Shown: positions 20,980 to 28,908 of the stretch, piece after piece
How the letters are laid out: every line of letters begins with the position of its first letter
Numbering within the stretch: the stretch's first letter is position 1
Assembly (NCBI GenBank): GCA_937125395.1
Contig: CAKZLI010000021.1
Coordinates: 1 to 64,000, forward strand
Source: an uncultured Glaciecola sp.
Lineage (GTDB): Bacteria > Pseudomonadota > Gammaproteobacteria > Enterobacterales > Alteromonadaceae
Direction: 5' to 3'
DNA: 64,000 nucleotides
Program-made: the position numbers and the translations under genes
Notes under the pieces: model-generated
What the model saw: only the letters and a program-made list of their open reading frames with translations
Told to the model about the DNA's origin: nothing
Database searches by the model: none

Positions 20980-21528
20980 TTATTCAGCAATTAATGAAGC
21001 AATACTTTGTGTGTATTGATCAATTCGGTTTGTAAAAAATCCAGTATGCGCAACTCTGACTAGTCCATGCTTATCAATTAAATAACTACTCGGCATACCT
21101 ATCAAATCAAATACTTCAGCGATATCCCCTTTCGGGTTATATTCAACATGAAAGTTAGCTGGATTATTAAGCAAAAATTTAGTAGCTAAATGTGGCTCTT
21201 GATCCAAATTCACTGCAATGATGATGAGATCTTCACCAAATTGAGATTGCATCGTATTCATCCACGGAAACGATCGACGACATGGCACGCACCATGATGC
21301 CCAGAAGTCCACATAAACAACCTTGCCTTTTAGATCACTCAACTTTGTTTGCTGCATTTTTGCTGGTAGCCATTGCGTGTGTGTTTTAATAACAAAATCA
21401 GGAGCTGGGTAATTGACGCTTTTTGCATGCGTCACCGCTATGGTTAGGGTAGAGAGACATCCCAACATTACCAAATATAGAAGGTATCGGGCGGTGGATG
21501 AGATAAAAGTGTGATAAAAGAATGCCAT
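20980..21528 (-). CDS. TlpA/ResA-type periplasmic thioredoxin
   Basis: 182 aa. An N-terminal hydrophobic segment (residues 14-33) ending THAKS acts as signal or anchor. Thioredoxin fold with the active site WCVPC (C80, C83), preceded by LKGKVVYVDFWASW; the cis-proline loop reads GMPSSYLID. Such proteins reduce or protect specific periplasmic cysteines, for example in cytochrome c or metal-centre assembly. First gene of a four-gene unit with DUF4266, DUF3570 and ApbE. A regulator box and a TATAAT (21537-21542) precede it. Confidence 0.9.
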   Translation of the reverse strand: MAFFYHTFISSTARYLLYLVMLGCLSTLTIAVTHAKSVNYPAPDFVIKTHTQWLPAKMQQTKLSDLKGKVVYVDFWASWCVPCRRSFPWMNTMQSQFGEDLIIIAVNLDQEPHLATKFLLNNPANFHVEYNPKGDIAEVFDLIGMPSSYLIDKHGLVRVAHTGFFTNRIDQYTQSIASLIAE

Positions 21529-21576
21529 AAAGTTTCATTATATTTGTAATAATGATCCAAAGCGTAACAAGCTTAG

Positions 21577-21593
21577 CTTAAGCAAACCTTAAG
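21577..21593 (-). promoter_or_regulatory. PmrA-type direct-repeat box upstream of the tlpA unit
   Basis: CTTAAG-N5-CTTAAG, an exact fit to the YTTAAK-N5-YTTAAK pattern of OmpR/PhoB-class regulators of the PmrA/QseB branch. It ends 48 bases before the tlpA-like ATG at 21528. A closely similar box precedes the two-component genes at almost the same distance (25638-25654). Binding by the adjacent response regulator is inferred. Confidence 0.6.
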
Positions 21594-21636
21594 TGAATCG
21601 AAGACAAGTAATGATGAGTGAGAAATTACATTTAAT

Positions 21637-22338
21637 CTAGAAGGTCATTTCGATCCCAACACGCAGCGTGTGATCTTTACTATCGCCGTTTATTCCTTTG
21701 ATGAAAGCTAATTCCCATTTTAAATGACGCATGGGGCTAAACTTTTTAATTCCCATAAAACCTGGACCAATACCAAAAAAATTACGATCCGAGTATATTT
21801 CTAATGCAGGTTGAAATGTAGGTCGAAGCCGATAGCGATATTGCATCCTGAACTCCCCTTCCAAATCATTTTTGTTCACGTGCCCAAAAGCATATTTTAG
21901 AATCATATTTGTTGTCAAATTAGTGCGCCCAAACTGCTTGTCATTAATTAAGCCAATACTTAGCTCATACTCATCTCCGTGATATTGTTTTTCTATTTCA
22001 AACAACATGGCTGTATCGGACCAGTATTGGCCCTGTTCACCAAGCATCCAACGTCCTTCAAGTTCGTAAGCTGCTATTTCAAAGTCGTCATTTTCATTGC
22101 GTTGGGCAAGCAAAAAGACCTCCAGCATAAACTTCTCACTTAACGCATGACCAAACGCAAAGCGTTGTAATAGTTGATTGCCTTGTTCACTATTTCGTGA
22201 AACCAAACGCCATTCTATATCCCGTTGAAATGGGAGTATGTTGGGTTTATATACCTTGTCTACCACACTATCTGCGTTACTCGTCAGGGGCAGATAACTC
22301 AGCATGCAAAGCATACTCATAAACATCCATCTAAACAT
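21637..22338 (-). CDS. Small predicted outer-membrane barrel of the cupredoxin/FTR1-like unit
   Basis: 233 aa. Signal peptide to about residue 22 (LSYLPLTSNA). The mature protein has beta-strand periodicity (QLLQRFAFGHALSEKFMLEV, FRMQYRYRLRP) and ends in VGIEMTF, a BAM-type terminal Phe. No named family recognised. The ATG lies inside the end of the FTR1-like gene (8-base overlap) with AAGG nine bases upstream, so it is translationally coupled and probably works with that membrane protein. Last gene of the RR-HK-cupredoxin-permease-barrel unit. Confidence 0.78.
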   Translation of the reverse strand: MFRWMFMSMLCMLSYLPLTSNADSVVDKVYKPNILPFQRDIEWRLVSRNSEQGNQLLQRFAFGHALSEKFMLEVFLLAQRNENDDFEIAAYELEGRWMLGEQGQYWSDTAMLFEIEKQYHGDEYELSIGLINDKQFGRTNLTTNMILKYAFGHVNKNDLEGEFRMQYRYRLRPTFQPALEIYSDRNFFGIGPGFMGIKKFSPMRHLKWELAFIKGINGDSKDHTLRVGIEMTF

Positions 22339-23128
22339 ACTTTTGGCCCTTATTATAAGATGTTACGCGAGAACCATCATGCGCCAGTGTGTTTCTTGCA
22401 CAGTGATAAAAAACAAGCACACCGATAAAAACTGCAATGACATAAAGCACGACAGTCACAATACTCAATCCATGATTAAATCCGAATAAGGCATGTATGA
22501 TTATCCCTGTGGGGGTATCTGGGTGTAATACACTTGGTAAGCTCAGCAATGGCTGAACATACATAAACCAACCAATCTGTGCCAACCAATGTTCTACCAT
22601 TAATAATTTTCCTGCGATAAATAGAACGCACATACCTAGTATCCAATATCGCCGATACAGTAAATATTCAGCTATTAAATAAACAATCATCGCTATGGCA
22701 ATACTGATAATCATTCCGACACTCACACCAGTAAATAAAACGCTCAACGATGTACCTGAAGTTACTGACTTACTTGCGACATACAACATAAGGGAATGGC
22801 TTTGTGGTAAATGTAAACAAATACAAGCAATGGTAATAATTGATTGTGCTTTACCTACTAGGCTAGTTGGCAATCCGGCAAAATATAGCCACGAAAAGAT
22901 CGCAAACACACACATACATGTAATATAAAACCATTCCAATGTGTCCACAAATAACACATACACTACTGCATTTAATCTAAGTCCAATCAACACTAATAAG
23001 CCAACACTTATTAGTAGCAAAATTCGCTTAAAGTATTTGCTAGGGGGGCGGATCGTGTACAGCATTGCAATAAACAAAAATAGTGGTAAGCACGTTTTAA
23101 GACTGATAAGTACGCTACTAATTAACAT
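22331..23128 (-). CDS. FTR1-like multipass membrane protein lacking the REXXE motifs
   Basis: 265 aa with about seven hydrophobic segments. Length, start (MLISSVLISLK) and layout recall FTR1 iron permeases, and the gene directly follows a cupredoxin-domain protein, the usual partner of FTR1-type systems. However, where FTR1 proteins have R-E-x-x-E in the first and a later helix, this one reads KTCLP and LPQSH, so the iron-ligand glutamates are missing. It may transport something else, act as an electron-transfer membrane partner, or belong to a separate family. Good ribosome site (AAAGGATAACA) and an 11-base overlap with the cupredoxin gene. Confidence 0.65.
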   Translation of the reverse strand: MLISSVLISLKTCLPLFLFIAMLYTIRPPSKYFKRILLLISVGLLVLIGLRLNAVVYVLFVDTLEWFYITCMCVFAIFSWLYFAGLPTSLVGKAQSIITIACICLHLPQSHSLMLYVASKSVTSGTSLSVLFTGVSVGMIISIAIAMIVYLIAEYLLYRRYWILGMCVLFIAGKLLMVEHWLAQIGWFMYVQPLLSLPSVLHPDTPTGIIIHALFGFNHGLSIVTVVLYVIAVFIGVLVFYHCARNTLAHDGSRVTSYNKGQKYV

Positions 23129-23588
23129 TGTTATCCTTTAAAAACTGTGTCGCTTTTCGCTGTTGTAGCATCTTTGACTCAGATAGATTGAGAGTGGCAG
23201 CAGGGCGATGCTCATCCAGCATTTCATTAGAATCTAATACAATGATCACTCCCTGTGCGGTACTTGCAGAATACTCCCCAATAAAAGGATAACGCCCTGG
23301 TGCTAAAGGCGGTAAATAAATAATCGTAGGACGTTGAGGGAATAACACTTTTTCTCGATTAAGCATAAAACTATCAAATTCTTCAGGAGTATTATCTTGA
23401 TTAATAATACGTAACCTAAAAGAGGTATTAGCAGGTACAATTATCTCACTAGGATAAAATAAATGTCCTTGTAAAGAAATATCGATGATCATTGTGTTTG
23501 CATGAGCATTTATACAAAACAACATTACAAAAAAAACAATGATTAAACATTGTATTTTAAGCCTAATATTAATGTGACTATGAGTCAT
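23118..23588 (-). CDS. Periplasmic cupredoxin-like protein
   Basis: 156 aa from the ATG at 23588 (5 bases after the kinase stop; an ATG at 23600 is also possible). Signal peptide about residues 8-31 (ends AHAN). The mature part is a cupredoxin_1-type beta sandwich: GHLFYPSEIIVPANTSFRLR, then IINQDNTPEEFDSF and LAPGRYPFIGEYS. The position where blue-copper proteins have a C-x-H-x-M cluster lacks those residues, so a classical type-1 copper site is unlikely; the E-E-F-D-S segment matches iron/copper-uptake partners of FTR1. Between the histidine kinase and the FTR1-like gene. Confidence 0.8.
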   Translation of the reverse strand: MTHSHINIRLKIQCLIIVFFVMLFCINAHANTMIIDISLQGHLFYPSEIIVPANTSFRLRIINQDNTPEEFDSFMLNREKVLFPQRPTIIYLPPLAPGRYPFIGEYSASTAQGVIIVLDSNEMLDEHRPAATLNLSESKMLQQRKATQFLKDNNVN

Positions 23589-23592
23589 CTGG

Positions 23593-24921
23593 CTACGCAT
23601 TGTATGGCAACAAAATAGACACGCGAAGTCCACCAAGTAATGGACTATTCATGAAATGTATTTCACCGTGATGTACCTCAACAATCTGCTGAACAAGTGC
23701 TAAGCCTAACCCTGAACCTTTAAACTGTAAGTGAGTACTTGCTCTATAGAAGCGTTTGGTTAAGTTTGCTAATACCTCATCGGAAACAGCTTCCCCTGAA
23801 TTTTCAATGACCAATTCAACAAATTCAGGTTCACTTTCACACAACCTCACATACACCATGATAGTTGAGCCTTCATCTGCGTATTTATTCGCATTTTGAA
23901 GTACGTTAATCAACACAGTAGCAATTAATTCAGGCTCTGATTGAATTGTTGAGCCTAGCGGTATTTCACATACTAATTCGATAGCTTGAGAACGATTAAT
24001 GAATTGCGGATAAAGATCACCAATTACGTCTTGAAGTAACGGTACTAACTTTACCTGTGTCCATCTAATTTGATGTTGTTGAGGTTGTGTCTGAGTTAGT
24101 AGTAATAACTGATTAACCACATTCGTTAACCGTTTTACTTCATTTAATCCCTTATGTAAACGCTGTAAATGCTGTGCTTGGGTTGGTGATTGAGTTTGAT
24201 TTTCTAAATCACTAATTGCATTATGTAAAGTCATAGCCAATGTACTTAGAGGAGTCCGTAATTCATGTGCGACATTACCATTAAAACTTTTCTCTCGAGT
24301 AAGCCCGTCTTGAACCTTGGTAAGTAATTGATTGATCGTACTCACAACAGGGTTGAGTTCAGCAAATGAACTACTCATTTTAATTGGATCTAACTGTGAC
24401 AATTTTCGCGTTGCGAGTGTTTGCGTTAAATAACTTAGAGGGCTCAAGCCTAAGCGAACAGAAGAAACAATTAATAACGCTAAGACAGGTAGGGCTAGTA
24501 CCAGTGGGAGAATGGCTGAAGTAATTATTTTGTCAGTATAGACTTCTTTTTGTGAAATAGAATAGGCAACAAAAATTGTTTTAGACGCTTGTGCCAGCCC
24601 TAAAATACGCCAACGATCATCTTTAAAATTAGCATCCGAATAACCCAATTTTTGACTCATTCTTCCTTCAGGGGTATTTGCTGAACGAAATATCAATACA
24701 TCGTCGTGCCAAATTTGAATCGCCATATCGGTTACTGGCTGAGTTGTTTGTTGGGATATATCCACCATCAACAAACTCTGGCCAATAGAATGTAATTCAG
24801 CGTCATACAAGGCTTGAGTATTAATTTGACTTTGTTGGTAGCCCGCTATAACCGCTACGCTTAAGGCGACAACTATACTAGATAGCAACAACAGTGTAAT
24901 GAGTCGTTGAATTGATTTCAT
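23593..24921 (-). CDS. Sensor histidine kinase (PmrB/QseC-like)
   Basis: 442 aa from the ATG at 24921 (ATGA overlap with the regulator). Two membrane helices (about 7-28 and 134-155) flank a periplasmic sensor of about 100 residues with no metal-binding motif that I recognise. HAMP-like linker, then the H box NVAHELRTPLS with phosphorylated H219, N box LINVLQNANKYADEG and G boxes RFYRAS and GSGLGLALV. Its partner regulator is directly upstream and putative targets directly downstream, so it probably senses a condition relevant to this periplasmic metal/redox unit. Confidence 0.92.
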   Translation of the reverse strand: MKSIQRLITLLLLSSIVVALSVAVIAGYQQSQINTQALYDAELHSIGQSLLMVDISQQTTQPVTDMAIQIWHDDVLIFRSANTPEGRMSQKLGYSDANFKDDRWRILGLAQASKTIFVAYSISQKEVYTDKIITSAILPLVLALPVLALLIVSSVRLGLSPLSYLTQTLATRKLSQLDPIKMSSSFAELNPVVSTINQLLTKVQDGLTREKSFNGNVAHELRTPLSTLAMTLHNAISDLENQTQSPTQAQHLQRLHKGLNEVKRLTNVVNQLLLLTQTQPQQHQIRWTQVKLVPLLQDVIGDLYPQFINRSQAIELVCEIPLGSTIQSEPELIATVLINVLQNANKYADEGSTIMVYVRLCESEPEFVELVIENSGEAVSDEVLANLTKRFYRASTHLQFKGSGLGLALVQQIVEVHHGEIHFMNSPLLGGLRVSILLPYNA

Positions 24922-25592
24922 GTTGATATAGGGTATTCTTTTTTGATGCAATAACCGACACCACGGATTGTTTGAATAAATCCTTCTGGGAGTTTTTTGC
25001 GTAAATTATGTACATGCACTTCAATGGCGTTACTCGAGACTTCACCACCCCATTCATATAACATTGTTTCAAGTTGTGATTTTGAGACTATTCGATCGGC
25101 ACGTTCCATCAGAGCTCGCAATATCATAAATTCTTTTTTAGGTAATTGCAGGGCAACCTCATCTAACAAAACAAGTAACGAATCCGTGTGCAACTGGACG
25201 TGACCAAGCCGAATAGTTGAGGTCACAACCGAACCTAAACGACGTTGTAATACCCGTAAACGAACAAGTAACTCATCTAGCTCAAAGGGTTTTGGTAAAT
25301 AATCATCAGCACCTGCATCAAGCCCAATAATTTTATCTGATAATTGTCCGCGAGCAGTTAGAATTAAAATTGGAAGAGTGAGGCCAAGCTCTCTTATCGA
25401 AGTAAGTACTTGCAATCCATCTACATCAGGTAAACCAAGATCAAGTATCATTAAATCAATATCACCGTTCCGAGCAGCGAGAATTGCTTGCTTTCCCAAC
25501 GTTAAATGCGACACGGCATAATTCTGTTTACGCAATGATTGACAGATTTCTTCTGCTAACGCGATCTCATCTTCAATGAGTAGTATGTGCAT
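24918..25592 (-). CDS. Response regulator, OmpR/PhoB class (PmrA/QseB-like)
   Basis: 224 aa. Receiver domain with acidic pocket IEDE (residues 6-9), phosphoacceptor D51 in LMILDLGLPDVDG, T in ILTARGQ and K in YLPKPFE. C-terminal winged helix ending SNAIEVHVHNLRKKLPEGFIQTIRGVGYCIK, close to QseB/PmrA. These bind direct repeats of CTTAA half-sites; one lies 45 bases upstream of this gene and another before the tlpA unit. First gene of the RR-HK-cupredoxin-FTR1-like-barrel unit. Confidence 0.94.
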   Translation of the reverse strand: MHILLIEDEIALAEEICQSLRKQNYAVSHLTLGKQAILAARNGDIDLMILDLGLPDVDGLQVLTSIRELGLTLPILILTARGQLSDKIIGLDAGADDYLPKPFELDELLVRLRVLQRRLGSVVTSTIRLGHVQLHTDSLLVLLDEVALQLPKKEFMILRALMERADRIVSKSQLETMLYEWGGEVSSNAIEVHVHNLRKKLPEGFIQTIRGVGYCIKKEYPIST

Positions 25593-25637
25593 AACAATAA
25601 ACCCAAATATACATAAACATAACGGTACAATAGCAAT

Positions 25638-25654
25638 CTTAACATAAACTTAAG
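25638..25654 (-). promoter_or_regulatory. PmrA-type direct-repeat box upstream of the response regulator
   Basis: On the + strand it reads CTTAAC-ATAAA-CTTAAG: two hexamers in direct repeat with a 5-base spacer, one mismatch from YTTAAK-N5-YTTAAK. It ends 45 bases before the regulator ATG at 25592. The match in spacing with the 21577-21593 box suggests autoregulation and a shared regulon. Confidence 0.55.
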
Positions 25655-25750
25655 ACGGGGTGTTTCCTTGTCTTTCGGCGGGTTTTTCTTTCTTCTTATC
25701 GAAAAAAAACAGATAACAAAATCATTATTATCAGATAGTTAAACAAATAC

Positions 25751-25766
25751 CGCCATGCCTATGGCG
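25751..25766. repeat. Small perfect hairpin in the regulator|LuxR intergenic region
   Basis: CGCCAT and ATGGCG pair around a 4-base loop. Immediately after lies the 8-bp palindrome TTGTACAA (25770-25777). The region 25593-25959 is the only gene-free stretch over 300 bases here; besides this and the two other listed elements I see no RNA gene in it. Confidence 0.35.
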
Positions 25767-25844
25767 AGATTGTACAACAATTAAAATTCGCAAAAATGAA
25801 GATTCTTCCTAACATTTGTATTGAACAGGTATTGTCTTTTCTGG

Positions 25845-25904
25845 AATTTCTTAATATTTTTTCTCAGTTTGATTTGAGCGTTTTCATAGAGATATTAAGA
25901 AATT
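25845..25904. promoter_or_regulatory. Perfect 13-bp inverted repeat upstream of the LuxR-type gene
   Basis: AATTTCTTAATAT (25845-25857) and ATATTAAGAAATT (25892-25904) are exact reverse complements 34 bases apart, ending 55 bases before the ATG at 25960. A possible promoter (TTGATT 25869-25874 and TATTAA 25893-25898, 18-base spacer) would place the -10 in the right arm, so this could be a looping operator or a 5'-UTR stem. Confidence 0.45.
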
Positions 25905-25959
25905 TATTCTTTGCCCAGTACGGTTGTTCATCTAACCGAAATTAAAAAAGGAACTTAGA

Positions 25960-26172
25960 ATGCTTCAAGAACTCGATTTATTATCAAGAAGAGAACTCCA
26001 GGTCGCGTCCCATATTACAAAAGGCATGACCAACAGAGATATTGGCGATAAGCTGTATATTAGCGAGCGAACGGTAAAATTCCATGCCGCAAATATTTAC
26101 AAAAAATTGAACATTAAAAACCGTGCCACGCTTATTGCAAAATACGTGACTGATATACAACGGTTTCATTAA
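25960..26172 (+). CDS. Stand-alone LuxR/GerE-type helix-turn-helix protein
   Basis: 70 aa, consisting almost only of the LuxR_C HTH: LSRRELQVASHITKGMTNRDIGDKL, then ISERTVKFHAANIYKKLNIKNR. There is no receiver or autoinducer domain, so it would act as a phosphorylation-independent DNA-binding protein, perhaps a partner or antagonist of a larger LuxR-type regulator. A good ribosome site (AAGGAA) precedes the ATG and a terminator follows, so it is an independent transcription unit. It is divergent from the response regulator gene. Targets are unknown. Confidence 0.85.
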   Translation: MLQELDLLSRRELQVASHITKGMTNRDIGDKLYISERTVKFHAANIYKKLNIKNRATLIAKYVTDIQRFH

Positions 26173-26253
26173 TCTCAATATAACGTTTTTTAGGGTTGCC
26201 CTACTGTCATCGAGTACTGGCAAGATTAAAGCGCTTATTGTTAAAAGCAAACC

Positions 26254-26291
26254 GTGCCATCCACTTAGCGAGAGTAGATGGCACTTCTTTT
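26254..26291 (+). terminator. Rho-independent terminator after the LuxR-type gene
   Basis: GTGCCATCcACT (26254-26265) pairs with AGTaGATGGCAC (26273-26284) with one internal mismatch and a 7-base loop, followed by TTCTTTT. It lies between convergent luxR-type gene and hslU. Confidence 0.75.
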
Positions 26292-26308
26292 GTTAGCCTG
26301 ACCAAGTA

Positions 26309-27637
26309 TTATAAAATATACCGACTCAAATCTTCATTATCCACTAACATTTCTAAGTGATGGTTAACGTAATCAACATCTACCGTGATAGTCGTATTCG
26401 GTTTTTCAGATGCATCGTACGAAATTTCTTCCATTAATCGCTCCATCACGGTATGTAAACGTCGAGCACCAATATTTTCGGTACGCTCGTTCACTTGCCA
26501 TGCGGCCTCAGCAATGCGTTGAATACCACACGGACTATATGTGACTGTCACACCTTCAGTACCTAACAACGCAACATATTGCTCTGTTAATGAAGCATTA
26601 GGCTCCGTTAGAATACGTTTAAAATCATCCACTTTTAACGCATTTAACTCAACGCGGATCGGTAAGCGACCTTGTAATTCTGGAATTAAATCAGAGGGTT
26701 TGCACATTTGAAATGCACCAGAAGCAATAAACAAAATATGATCTGTCTTGACCATGCCATGCTTAGTCGACACGGTTGAACCCTCTACCAGTGGTAACAA
26801 GTCACGTTGTACCCCCTCTCGAGATACATCAGCACTGGACGATCCTTCACGCTTACAAATCTTGTCAATCTCATCAATAAACACAATGCCGTTTTGCTCT
26901 AGTGTATCTATTGCTTCTTGTTTTAGATCATCTTGATTAACCAGCTTACTCGCTTCTTCTTCAATCAATAACTTCAACGCATCTTTAATCGGTAAGGTTT
27001 TCTTCTTCGATTGGTTACCGGATAAATTTTGAAACATACCTTGTAATTGATTGGTCATATCCTCCATACCAGGAGGGGCCATAATCTCAACACCGACTTG
27101 CGGTTGAGCCACATCAATTTCGATTTCTTTGTCATCGAGTTGGCCTTCACGCAGTTTTTTGCGAAACGCTTGGCGAGTCGATTTGTTATCAGTGTCTTGA
27201 TTCTCACCAAAGATGTCTTTAGGTGGTGGAATTAACACATCTAACACACGTTCTTCTGCAGCTTCTTCGGCACGAAATTTTACTTTTGCCGTAGCTTGCT
27301 CTTTTGTCATTTTGACAGCAATATCGGTCAAATCTCGAATAATAGTTTCGACTTCTTTGCCAACGTATCCGACTTCAGTAAACTTTGTTGCTTCCACCTT
27401 AATGAACGGAGCATTCGCAAGCTTCGCTAAACGACGCGCTATTTCTGTTTTACCGACACCGGTGGGGCCAATCATTAATATGTTTTTTGGCGTCACTTCT
27501 TGGCGCAAATCTAGGGGTAACTGCATCCGACGCCAACGATTACGTAAGGCAATAGATACGGCACGCTTTGCGTCTTGTTGGCCAATGATATGTGAGTCCA
27601 ATTCATGGACAATTTCTCGGGGAGTCATGGCAGACAT
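26309..27637 (-). CDS. hslU: ATP-dependent protease ATPase subunit HslU
   Basis: AAA+ unfoldase of the HslUV (ClpYQ) protease. 442 aa (E. coli 443) from the ATG at 27637; the GAAGGAAG ribosome site lies 5 bases before it, inside the frame opened by a further upstream ATG. Visible: [11 protein letters not shown], Walker A GPTGVGKT (residues 57-64), pore motif GYVG, Walker [11 protein letters not shown], sensor region IASGAFQ, and the C-terminal EDLSRYIL that docks into HslV. Downstream of hslV with a 27-base gap. Confidence 0.97.
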   Translation of the reverse strand: MSAMTPREIVHELDSHIIGQQDAKRAVSIALRNRWRRMQLPLDLRQEVTPKNILMIGPTGVGKTEIARRLAKLANAPFIKVEATKFTEVGYVGKEVETIIRDLTDIAVKMTKEQATAKVKFRAEEAAEERVLDVLIPPPKDIFGENQDTDNKSTRQAFRKKLREGQLDDKEIEIDVAQPQVGVEIMAPPGMEDMTNQLQGMFQNLSGNQSKKKTLPIKDALKLLIEEEASKLVNQDDLKQEAIDTLEQNGIVFIDEIDKICKREGSSSADVSREGVQRDLLPLVEGSTVSTKHGMVKTDHILFIASGAFQMCKPSDLIPELQGRLPIRVELNALKVDDFKRILTEPNASLTEQYVALLGTEGVTVTYSPCGIQRIAEAAWQVNERTENIGARRLHTVMERLMEEISYDASEKPNTTITVDVDYVNHHLEMLVDNEDLSRYIL

Positions 27638-27664
27638 GCACACTTCCTTCATGTTAATAGGGGC

Positions 27665-28189
27665 TTAGTAATCGAGGGTTTCGATAGTTTGACTATGATT
27701 GGTATACACACAGATATCTCCAGCGATCGTCAACGCTTTAGTTGCAATTTCGTGGGCAGATAAATCGGTATTACCAAGTAATGCTGTGGCGGCTGACTGG
27801 GCAAATGGACCACCGGATCCAATCGCGATGAGATCCTCCTCCGGTTGAATAACATCTCCATTACCGGTGATAATTAATGAACCGGTATGATCCGCAACGG
27901 CAAGGAGCGCCTCAAGCTTTCGTAACATACGGTCTGTACGCCAATCTTTAGCTAACTCAACGGCGGCTTTAGTTAAATGACCTTGATGCATTTCAAGCTT
28001 GCTTTCAAAACGTTCAAACAAAGTGAACGCATCTGCTGTCCCACCGGCAAAACCAGCCAAAACTTTATCGTTGTACAACCGGCGCACTTTCTTCGCGTTG
28101 CCTTTCATTACTGTGTTACCTAATGACACTTGACCATCTCCAGCCATAACAACTTGATTGCCGCGTCTAACAGATACAATAGTAGTCAC
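27665..28189 (-). CDS. hslV: ATP-dependent protease proteolytic subunit HslV
   Basis: Threonine peptidase of the HslUV protease. 174 aa. After removal of Met, T2 in [10 protein letters not shown] is the catalytic nucleophile; [22 protein letters not shown] and [17 protein letters not shown] are the family core. It forms dodecamers capped by HslU. The order ftsN-hslV-hslU is conserved in gammaproteobacteria. Heat-shock control by sigma-32 is usual in the family; I did not find a convincing sigma-32 promoter by eye in the 90 bases upstream. Confidence 0.97.
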   Translation of the reverse strand: MTTIVSVRRGNQVVMAGDGQVSLGNTVMKGNAKKVRRLYNDKVLAGFAGGTADAFTLFERFESKLEMHQGHLTKAAVELAKDWRTDRMLRKLEALLAVADHTGSLIITGNGDVIQPEEDLIAIGSGGPFAQSAATALLGNTDLSAHEIATKALTIAGDICVYTNHSQTIETLDY

Positions 28190-28279
28190 AATTATTCCTT
28201 ATATATATCGCACAAGCGTGCCTAATAAGAATAATGTGGGGCAGTAAGCTAAAAAAACAAGGTGTAGCGCTAGGTAAAT

Positions 28280-28852
28280 CTAGTTTGTTAGATTCCAGGT
28301 CCAAATTTCACAAGAATTTATTTTGGCACGTTGCAATACATGACGATCCCTTTCCGCATCTCGCTTAGATGGATATGGACCGAGTATTACTCGATACCAA
28401 CCCGATTTAGAACCACGAATTTGAGGTTCTAATCCAACAAATGCCATTTGAGCTCGCATTGAGTCGGCTTGGTCAAATATTTTAAAGGAACCACACTGCA
28501 TCAAATAACGACGATCTGATGTGGCGACTTCGGCGTCAACTTCAACCTCATAACCTGGCAAACTTTTTATAAATGCCCATTCTTCTGCAGGTAATTCTGG
28601 TAAAGGATCAAGTTCATCAATATTTTGCTCTGCGGCAGGCGGGTTTTTGGGCGCTGGTGACATAGTGTTAGCATTATCTTTAATCGAATACAAAAAGTAC
28701 GCAAAACCACCCAGCACTAATACCGCAGCGAGAATTTTTAACTTCACTAACCAAGCTCCATTTGCAGAGCTTTTAGCCTGTTTTTTTTGGCCTGAACGTG
28801 AGCCTGGTTTACGTGGTGAAGGTTTGCGCTTCACATAATCTTTTTGCGCCAT
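28280..28852 (-). CDS. ftsN: Cell division protein FtsN (SPOR domain)
   Basis: 190 aa, bitopic: a basic cytoplasmic tail (residues 1-34, Lys/Arg/Pro-rich, MAQKDYVKRK), one membrane helix (about 38-56), a short Pro-rich periplasmic linker and a C-terminal SPOR domain (about 113-188: YLMQCGSFKIFDQADSMRAQ, GWYRVILGPY). SPOR domains bind denuded septal peptidoglycan. It is shorter than E. coli FtsN (319 aa), mostly in the linker. Position between priA and hslV is the classical place of ftsN. Confidence 0.88.
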   Translation of the reverse strand: MAQKDYVKRKPSPRKPGSRSGQKKQAKSSANGAWLVKLKILAAVLVLGGFAYFLYSIKDNANTMSPAPKNPPAAEQNIDELDPLPELPAEEWAFIKSLPGYEVEVDAEVATSDRRYLMQCGSFKIFDQADSMRAQMAFVGLEPQIRGSKSGWYRVILGPYPSKRDAERDRHVLQRAKINSCEIWTWNLTN

Positions 28853-28908
28853 AGCGTTGTATTGACCTAATAGAGAATAAAGTAATCTTGTGTATTGTAA
28901 TGAGTTAA

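Noticed and set aside
27213..27668. 151-residue open frame on the + strand inside hslU
   Set aside because: Antisense to a fully conserved gene; Ser/Ala-rich shadow of hslU codons.
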